Part shown: positions 59,011-64,000 of the stretch, piece by piece
How the letters are laid out: each line of letters begins with the position of its first letter
Position numbering within the stretch: the stretch's first letter is position 1
From: Flavivirga amylovorans
GTDB lineage: Bacteria; Bacteroidota; Bacteroidia; Flavobacteriales; Flavobacteriaceae
Assembly (NCBI RefSeq): GCF_030540875.1
Contig: NZ_JAUOEM010000004.1
Location: 1 to 64,000 of the forward strand
DNA length: 64,000 nt
Direction of reading: 5' to 3'
Position numbers and translations under genes: made by a program
The notes under the pieces: model-generated
Databases searched by the model: none
Told to the model about the DNA's origin: nothing
What the model saw: only the letters and a program-made list of their open reading frames with translations

Positions 59011-59364
59011 TTAAGAAAGAATAGCTGTTTTGGCTGCTGCAACAGTATTTTTAGAATTACCAATAAAAATCTGATCACCATTTATTATAACTGGTCTGCT
59101 TAAAAAAGTATAGTGTTCCAGTATATAATGTTTGTAGTCACGTTCTTCTAATGGTTGGTTTTTTAAATCCATTTCTTTGTAAAGTTTAGAACGTTTACTA
59201 AAAAGAGACTCATAACTACCTGAAAGGGCTTTCATTTGCTCTAATTGCTTTACTGTTATTTCTTCAGTTTTAATGTCTTGTAAAACAAATTCAGAAGGCA
59301 GATTTAAATCCTTTAATATTCTAATACAAGTACTACAAGTTTTTAAATAATATACTTTTTTCAT
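59011..59364 (-). CDS. ArsC/Spx-like thioredoxin-fold protein
   Basis: A 117-residue cytosolic protein of the ArsC/Spx family: KVYYLKTCSTCIRILKDL contains the CxxC pair near residues 10-13, and the C-terminal half has LSRPVIINGDQIFIGNS, the arsenate-reductase-like ending. As in Spx/MgsR-like members, it could be a thiol reductase or a redox regulator. Arsenic function is not indicated because there is no ars gene nearby. It is divergent from the DinB gene. Confidence 0.85.
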   Translation of the reverse strand: MKKVYYLKTCSTCIRILKDLNLPSEFVLQDIKTEEITVKQLEQMKALSGSYESLFSKRSKLYKEMDLKNQPLEERDYKHYILEHYTFLSRPVIINGDQIFIGNSKNTVAAAKTAILS

Positions 59365-59504
59365 GTGTTAGCTTTTTAATTTTTCATATGACTATCGCTA
59401 TAAGATTGTCTATGTATGATAAACTTTTGTTTGCGAAAACTATTTTCAACAAAATAAAAGTAATTATATCATTTAGAAGTATATTTATCCAAAAAATACA
59501 TGAT

Positions 59505-59969
59505 ATGAAATTTACATTCGAAGTATTTTCTAATACAAGAAACTATCTTAAAAATATTTTAGAAAAAACAAGCTTAGAAGATTTAAATAAAATTCACGAA
59601 ACGTTTAATAATAACATCATTTGGAATATTGGACATATAGTAGTAAGTGAGCAACTTTTGGTTTATAAGTTATCAGGACTGCAAACAAGCTTGTCTGATG
59701 AAATGATTGATAAATATAGAAAAGATAGTAAGCCAGAGGCTTTTGTTGCACAAAATGAAGTTAATGAGATAAAAGATTTACTTCTTTCAACTATAGAAAA
59801 AACGAAAGCGGATTATAAAAATGGAATCTTCAAAGCATATAATGAATATACAGTTTCTACTACAGGTAATACATTAACTAATGTAGACGATGCATTACAG
59901 TTTGTGTTATTTCATGAAGGATTGCATATAGGATATATTAAAGCTCTTTTAAAAGTTATTAAAAAGTAA
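59505..59969 (+). CDS. DinB-family protein
   Basis: A 154-residue four-helix protein (DinB_2 type) from ATG 59505. An extended frame to 59388 lacks features. NIIWNIGHIVVSEQLLVYKLSG carries the first metal histidine (NIGH), and FVLFHEGLHIGYIKALLK the HxxxH pair near the C-terminus, so a metal-binding site is complete. Relatives are thiol transferases or damage-inducible proteins of unclear role. The end overlaps the convergent gene at 59949 by 21 bases. Confidence 0.85.
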   Translation: MKFTFEVFSNTRNYLKNILEKTSLEDLNKIHETFNNNIIWNIGHIVVSEQLLVYKLSGLQTSLSDEMIDKYRKDSKPEAFVAQNEVNEIKDLLLSTIEKTKADYKNGIFKAYNEYTVSTTGNTLTNVDDALQFVLFHEGLHIGYIKALLKVIKK

Positions 59970-60674
59970 AAAAGAATTGACTTCTTCAAAAGGAATAGTA
60001 AACTCAATAATACCTGCAGAATATGGTGCTATTTCGTAAGTGTTATAAAGTAAAATAACACCTTCCTTTTGATTGTATGCCATATTTGATGGCAGTTTGA
60101 AAGCATCCATGTTTTCTAATATAATGTCTTTTTCGTTAATGGCTTTGTCAAAATAAATTTTTGCAACCTTTTTGAAACCGTCAATATCCTTAAATAATTT
60201 ATTATTAGGAATTAAAGTTCCTGTTTCGATTTCAAAATTTAAGAAAGTAATATTTAAAGTTCCATGTACACCACCCGTATTAACATAAGACGTCATGGCA
60301 ATGCTTATCATTTCTAATGATTGAAACAAAATTTCTCCATCTATTTGTGCGTCCCATTGTTCCATACTTTCTGGAAAATCGGTTTTAAATGATTGAAATT
60401 CTTTATTGAATAAATCGATACTTTCTTCAATAGATTCTGATGTGATATTATCTGATTCTCTAATATGTAATGATGCTATGACATTTTTATTTATTATTGA
60501 ATTTATTTGATCAGCGATATTTTTATTTCCGATAGCATTTGGAATATTTACTTCAACAATATCATTATTGCTAGTTGAAACGTTAACTTCTGAAAATGAT
60601 AGTTTTACTTCGTTTTTACAGGCTATAAAAATGAAAAGTGAGCATATAATGAAAAGCGCTTTTTTATAAGACAT
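59949..60674 (-). CDS. DUF4163/DUF3298 lipoprotein
   Basis: A 241-residue lipoprotein (lipobox FIAC near residue 19). The first half is DUF4163-like (PdaC type) and the second half DUF3298 (TSYVNTGGVHGTLNITFLNFEIETGTLIPNNKLF ... GVILLYNTYEIAPYSAGIIEFTIPFEEV). Such proteins are anchored in the envelope, and some bind or modify peptidoglycan-type sugars. The catalytic role is unknown. It overlaps the DinB gene end by 21 bases. Confidence 0.85.
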   Translation of the reverse strand: MSYKKALFIICSLFIFIACKNEVKLSFSEVNVSTSNNDIVEVNIPNAIGNKNIADQINSIINKNVIASLHIRESDNITSESIEESIDLFNKEFQSFKTDFPESMEQWDAQIDGEILFQSLEMISIAMTSYVNTGGVHGTLNITFLNFEIETGTLIPNNKLFKDIDGFKKVAKIYFDKAINEKDIILENMDAFKLPSNMAYNQKEGVILLYNTYEIAPYSAGIIEFTIPFEEVNSFLLFNNF

Positions 60675-60761
60675 ATTAGGGTAAATTAATCAACATTAAA
60701 GATAATTATTGCATTTGAATACACCGAATTAAAACTTACCTTTATAAAAAGGTTTTTTGAA

Positions 60762-61901
60762 ATGAAATTTAATACAAAAGTAATCCACGGAGGCCAAGAA
60801 CATGACGCAGCTTACGGTGCTGTAATGCCTCCAATTTATCAAACATCTACGTATGCCCAGACAACTCCTGGAGGGCATAAGGGGTATGAATATTCTAGAA
60901 CTCATAATCCAACTCGTAATGCTTTGGAAAATGCTTTTGCGAGTATTGAAAATGGAAAATATGGATTAGCTTTTGGTTCTGGTTTGGCTGCAATAGATGC
61001 TGTTATTAAGCTTTTAAAGCCTGGTGATGAAGTAGTTTCTACTAACGACTTATACGGAGGTTCTTTTCGTTTGTTTACAAAAATCTTTCAGGATTTTGGA
61101 ATAAAGTTTCATTTTATAGGCATGCAAGATGCGTCAAACATTGAATCTTATATTAATAAAAACACTAAATTAATTTGGGTTGAGACACCAACCAATCCAA
61201 TGATGAGTATTATTGATGTTAAAGCAGTCTCTGCTATTGCAAAAAAGCATAACATTTTACTAGCTGTAGATAATACATTTGCTACACCATATTTGCAACA
61301 GCCTTTAGATTTAGGAGCAGACATCGTAATGCATTCAGCAACTAAATATTTGGGAGGACATAGTGATGTTGTTATGGGAGCCTTAATTGTAAAAGATAAG
61401 GAATTAGCAGATAGACTTTACTTTATACAAAATGCTAGTGGTGCCATTTGTGGTCCTCAAGATAGCTTTTTAGTATTGAGAGGAATAAAAACATTACATA
61501 TTAGAATGCAACGTCATTGTGAGAATGGTAAAGCAGTTGCTGAGTTTTTAGCTAATCACCCCAAAATAGAGCATGTATATTGGTCTGGTTTTGAAAGCCA
61601 TCCTAATCATGATATTGCTAAATCCCAAATGAAAGATTTTGGTGGTATGCTCTCTTTTACTACAAAAGGGAATGATATGAAGGAGTCAATTAAAATTATT
61701 GAAAACTTAAAGATCTTCACCTTAGCAGAATCCTTAGGAGGTGTTGAATCGCTTTCTGGTCATCCAGCTAGCATGACGCATGCAAGTATTCCTAAGGAAG
61801 AAAGGGAAAAAACAGGTGTTGTAGATTCTTTAATTCGATTAAGCGTTGGAATAGAGGATGTCGATGATTTAATTGCTGATTTAGAGCAAGCATTAAAGTG
61901 A
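60762..61901 (+). CDS. metB: cystathionine gamma-synthase/beta-lyase-type PLP enzyme
   Basis: A 379-residue enzyme of the Cys/Met metabolism PLP family. Schiff-base lysine Lys195 lies in HSATKYLGGHSDV, Asp170 in AVDNTFATPYLQQPL, and the substrate-side YSRTHNPTRNALE is near residue 44. It uses O-acyl-homoserine or cystathionine in methionine synthesis. Assignment between gamma-synthase, gamma-lyase and beta-lyase is not certain; the closest look is MetB, so the symbol is tentative. A likely -33 TTG (60716) and TACCTTTA lie upstream. It is convergent with the gene at 61906. Confidence 0.88.
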   Translation: MKFNTKVIHGGQEHDAAYGAVMPPIYQTSTYAQTTPGGHKGYEYSRTHNPTRNALENAFASIENGKYGLAFGSGLAAIDAVIKLLKPGDEVVSTNDLYGGSFRLFTKIFQDFGIKFHFIGMQDASNIESYINKNTKLIWVETPTNPMMSIIDVKAVSAIAKKHNILLAVDNTFATPYLQQPLDLGADIVMHSATKYLGGHSDVVMGALIVKDKELADRLYFIQNASGAICGPQDSFLVLRGIKTLHIRMQRHCENGKAVAEFLANHPKIEHVYWSGFESHPNHDIAKSQMKDFGGMLSFTTKGNDMKESIKIIENLKIFTLAESLGGVESLSGHPASMTHASIPKEEREKTGVVDSLIRLSVGIEDVDDLIADLEQALK

Positions 61902-61905
61902 TTTT

Positions 61906-62700
61906 TTAATCTAAATAATAGATATAGCCAATATTGAACCATAAAAGCCAATCGTTGCTCTTGTTATATTCTAATTGATGATTAAGACCATCAACCCAAT
62001 CACTAAAATAATATTGCCATCTTAAATCCAGCATTAAATCGGAGAGCTTATTAAGCTTATATCGTGCTCCAACACTAGAAACCATAGACCATGCGCTACC
62101 TGAAGATGCGTCTACCGATCCTGCTTCCCAAAGTGAATAAAAATTGCTAGGTTCAAGAACATTTCCATTTAAAAGCGGGTTGGGGTTTTCGTAAGTCGTA
62201 CTAACTTCAGGAGTAAATGATGTATAATGAACTCCTAAACTAACAAAAGGAGCAATTCTATAACTAAAGGCTTGAAAGGAACGAATGCTAAAAGGGTAGA
62301 ACTCAAGTTGAGTTCCTATATCTAAGTTTTTAGAAACACCTTTATGACCTCTTAATTGATCGGCCAAAACGCTTGTTTTGCTAGGATCAACAAACTCACC
62401 TAGATGTTCCAGATTGGTTTTATTATATGATATCTCGTTTCGTAATTTAAAATGGTCATTAAAATAAGTGTCCGTAGTGTAACAATTACAATCTGCTCTG
62501 TAAGAGAAATTTAAATAATGTACAATGCCTATTCCGAACCCAGAGTTTCCAAAATTCGTTTTTGAATCTTCACGACTTCCGTAGTCAGATCTAAGTTGTA
62601 ATGGACCAGTTATGACTCCAATTTCATGAGAAAAGCCAAGTTGAGCACTGGCTGTTTGAAAAATAACGAATAAGCAAAAAACAGAAGCTAAATGTTTCAT
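61906..62700 (-). CDS. outer membrane protein, THC0290_0291-like
   Basis: A secreted barrel of about 264 residues. The frame is open further to 62817, but a promoter -7 (complement TATATTTG at 62747-62754) lies inside that extension, so a start at 62700, 62709 or 62730 is needed. MKHLASVFCLFVIFQTASAQ from 62700 is a clean signal peptide. The mature part has QLGFSHEIGVITGPLQLRSDYGSRED, and the end NDWLLWFNIGYIYYLD, typical of the THC0290_0291 family named in flavobacteria. It is probably an outer-membrane beta-barrel of unknown function. Confidence 0.75.
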   Translation of the reverse strand: MKHLASVFCLFVIFQTASAQLGFSHEIGVITGPLQLRSDYGSREDSKTNFGNSGFGIGIVHYLNFSYRADCNCYTTDTYFNDHFKLRNEISYNKTNLEHLGEFVDPSKTSVLADQLRGHKGVSKNLDIGTQLEFYPFSIRSFQAFSYRIAPFVSLGVHYTSFTPEVSTTYENPNPLLNGNVLEPSNFYSLWEAGSVDASSGSAWSMVSSVGARYKLNKLSDLMLDLRWQYYFSDWVDGLNHQLEYNKSNDWLLWFNIGYIYYLD

Positions 62701-62746
62701 GTTAAGCATAGTAATTTTTTTGTTTTTCATGAGGCATAATCGAAAG

Positions 62747-62754
62747 CAAATATA
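62747..62754 (-). promoter_or_regulatory. promoter -7 element of the THC0290_0291-like gene
   Basis: CAAATATA on the plus strand is TATATTTG on the minus strand. Its place rules out the longest start of the ORF. A tandem repeat lies directly upstream of it. Confidence 0.55.
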
Positions 62755-62761
62755 GAAAAAC

Positions 62762-62803
62762 TCGTTGAAATAACAAATTTTATCGTTGAAATAACAAATT
62801 TTA
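62762..62803. repeat. 21-base tandem duplication
   Basis: TCGTTGAAATAACAAATTTTA occurs twice in direct succession at 62762-62782 and 62783-62803, exact copies. It lies just upstream of the promoter at 62747, where the -33 region should be. Confidence 0.85.
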
Positions 62804-63086
62804 ATAAATACTTCCAAATAAATTAAAAGTTATTTATTGAAATTTTATGGAAAATTAATACTTAATTTATTGATAACTAACTACTTGATGTTTTAATTAT
62901 TATCATAAAGGTCTATATTACAGTTTTATATGTCTTTATTCTATGTTGTTAAAATTGAACTTATATCGCTTGTTAAAAAAAATATCAGGGAAAAATAATC
63001 AAAACAACAATCAATTCCTTCTATAACGTGTAGAAATTATTTATTGCGAATTTTTAAAAAAAAGAATGTATTTTTTTAAGATAACG

Positions 63087-63094
63087 TATATTTG
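63087..63094 (+). promoter_or_regulatory. promoter -7 element of gdhA
   Basis: TATATTTG lies 46 bases before the ATG at 63141 on the plus strand. A -33 TTG at about 63043-63045 is too distant. The AT-rich gap 62818-63086 contains nothing else recognisable. Confidence 0.5.
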
Positions 63095-63140
63095 CACCCA
63101 AAAATCATCTATTTAATAATAACAATACAATTTTTTGTGT

Positions 63141-64000
63141 ATGAAAAGTAATATTGAATCATTTTTAGACTTAGTAAAAGAAAGAAATGGTCATGAACCA
63201 GAATTTTTACAAGCTGTAGAGGAAGTAGCTGAAACTGTTATACCATATATTATTGAAAATGATATATATTATGGTAAAAATATTCTTTTAAGAATGGTTG
63301 AGCCAGAACGCGTTATAACATTTAGGGTTTGTTGGGTTGATGATCAAGGTGAAATACGAGTAAATAGAGGGTATAGGATTCAAATGAATTCTGCTATCGG
63401 TCCATATAAAGGAGGTTTGCGTTTTCATCCAACAGTTAATATGAGTATTTTGAAATTTTTAGCATTTGAACAAGTGTTTAAAAATAGTCTTACTACGTTA
63501 CCTATGGGAGGTGGAAAAGGAGGAAGTGATTTTGATCCTAAAGGAAAGAGCGATAATGAAATTATGCGTTTTTGTCATGCATTTATGAGTGAGTTATTCA
63601 GACATATTGGTCATAACACAGATGTGCCTGCAGGAGATATTGGTGTTGGAGCAAGAGAAATTGGTTTCCTTTTTGGAATGTATAAAAAAATAAGTAATGG
63701 TTTTACAGGCGTTTTAACAGGTAAAGGCATGTCTTGGGGAGGGTCGTTAATTAGACCAGAAGCAACAGGTTATGGAACTGTTTATTTTGCACAAAAAATG
63801 TTGGAGAATAAAGGAGACAACTTTGAAGGAAAAAATGTTGTGATATCTGGATCTGGAAATGTGGCACAATATGCAGCAGAGAAAGTAATACAATTGGGGG
63901 GTAAAGTTCTAACACTTTCGGACTCTTCAGGTTATATCTATGATGCAGAAGGAATAAATATCGAAAAACTAGCTTTCGTGATGCAATTAAAAAATGAAAA
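63141..64000 (+). CDS. gdhA: glutamate dehydrogenase (5' part)
   Basis: The first 286 codons of an NADP-type glutamate dehydrogenase run off the window's right end. Visible: the N-terminal dimer domain with [20 protein letters not shown], the catalytic-lysine region [21 protein letters not shown], the segment [20 protein letters not shown] with the catalytic aspartate, and the start of the Rossmann domain ([17 protein letters not shown]). It assimilates ammonium into glutamate or reverses this. The reading frame starts at ATG 63141 and is open to the end of the window. Confidence 0.95.
   Translation, partial: MKSNIESFLDLVKERNGHEPEFLQAVEEVAETVIPYIIENDIYYGKNILLRMVEPERVITFRVCWVDDQGEIRVNRGYRIQMNSAIGPYKGGLRFHPTVNMSILKFLAFEQVFKNSLTTLPMGGGKGGSDFDPKGKSDNEIMRFCHAFMSELFRHIGHNTDVPAGDIGVGAREIGFLFGMYKKISNGFTGVLTGKGMSWGGSLIRPEATGYGTVYFAQKMLENKGDNFEGKNVVISGSGNVAQYAAEKVIQLGGKVLTLSDSSGYIYDAEGINIEKLAFVMQLKNE

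Noticed and set aside
59011-59364. True arsenate reductase
   Set aside because: The fold is right, but no ars operon or regulator is near. Left as ArsC/Spx-like.

Overview
The window is about two-thirds A+T and looks like a chromosome segment from a marine-type member of the Flavobacteriaceae (Bacteroidota). The signs are Bacteroidota promoters of the TAnnTTTG type, a TonB receptor with an N-terminal carboxypeptidase-like domain, DUF3857/transglutaminase proteins, a FeoA/FeoB/small Cys-rich protein set, an RseP of about 440 residues and a THC0290_0291-type outer-membrane protein. The genus cannot be told from the sequence alone.

Layout. Positions 1-5.7 kb hold a TetR-controlled export module: regulator, RND/MMPL transporter, LolA-like protein and outer-membrane barrel. 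Positions 5.7-31.4 kb are an accessory region. It contains an IS110 element, two copies of a module of about 0.6 kb that carries a small ORF and a possible structured RNA, fragments of IS1182-like and IS1380-like transposases, small HTH genes and single-gene units. The centrepiece is a six-gene defence operon at 9.5-18.4 kb: AbiEi-like, AbiEii-like, HsdM, HsdS, FRG-domain protein, HsdR. Several plus-strand units here end in an imperfect hairpin bounded by AAC...GTT that resembles an integron attC site. Positions 31.6-46.1 kb are mostly core: mfd, a thioredoxin-like lipid-pathway or envelope protein, yraN, two DUF3857 proteins, a very large MORN/YwqK repeat protein and a lipoprotein. Positions 46.3-56.9 kb are a metal locus: a TonB receptor, a Mn/Fe/Zn-type ABC transporter (binding protein, ATPase, two permeases with winged-helix-like C-terminal extensions), a divergent DtxR-family regulator with a long perfect palindrome between them, FeoB-associated protein, FeoB, FeoA and SCO1. 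Positions 57-64 kb are housekeeping: RseP, two tRNA-Asn genes, an ArsC-like protein, DinB, a DUF4163/DUF3298 lipoprotein, a cystathionine gamma-synthase-type enzyme, an outer-membrane protein and the first 860 bases of a glutamate dehydrogenase.

The most interesting observation is in the restriction operon. The FRG-domain protein encoded between HsdS and HsdR ends in about 66 residues that align without gaps to the last part of HsdR from the same operon (27 of 66 identical, counted by hand). This suggests that it docks on the HsdMS methylase core in the way the restriction subunit does and is an alternative effector of the type I complex. Second come the attC-like borders and a candidate bridge RNA ahead of the IS110 recombinase. 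Short dispersed repeats of the GTCATTC type lie in many intergenic gaps, and one has been incorporated in frame into mfd.
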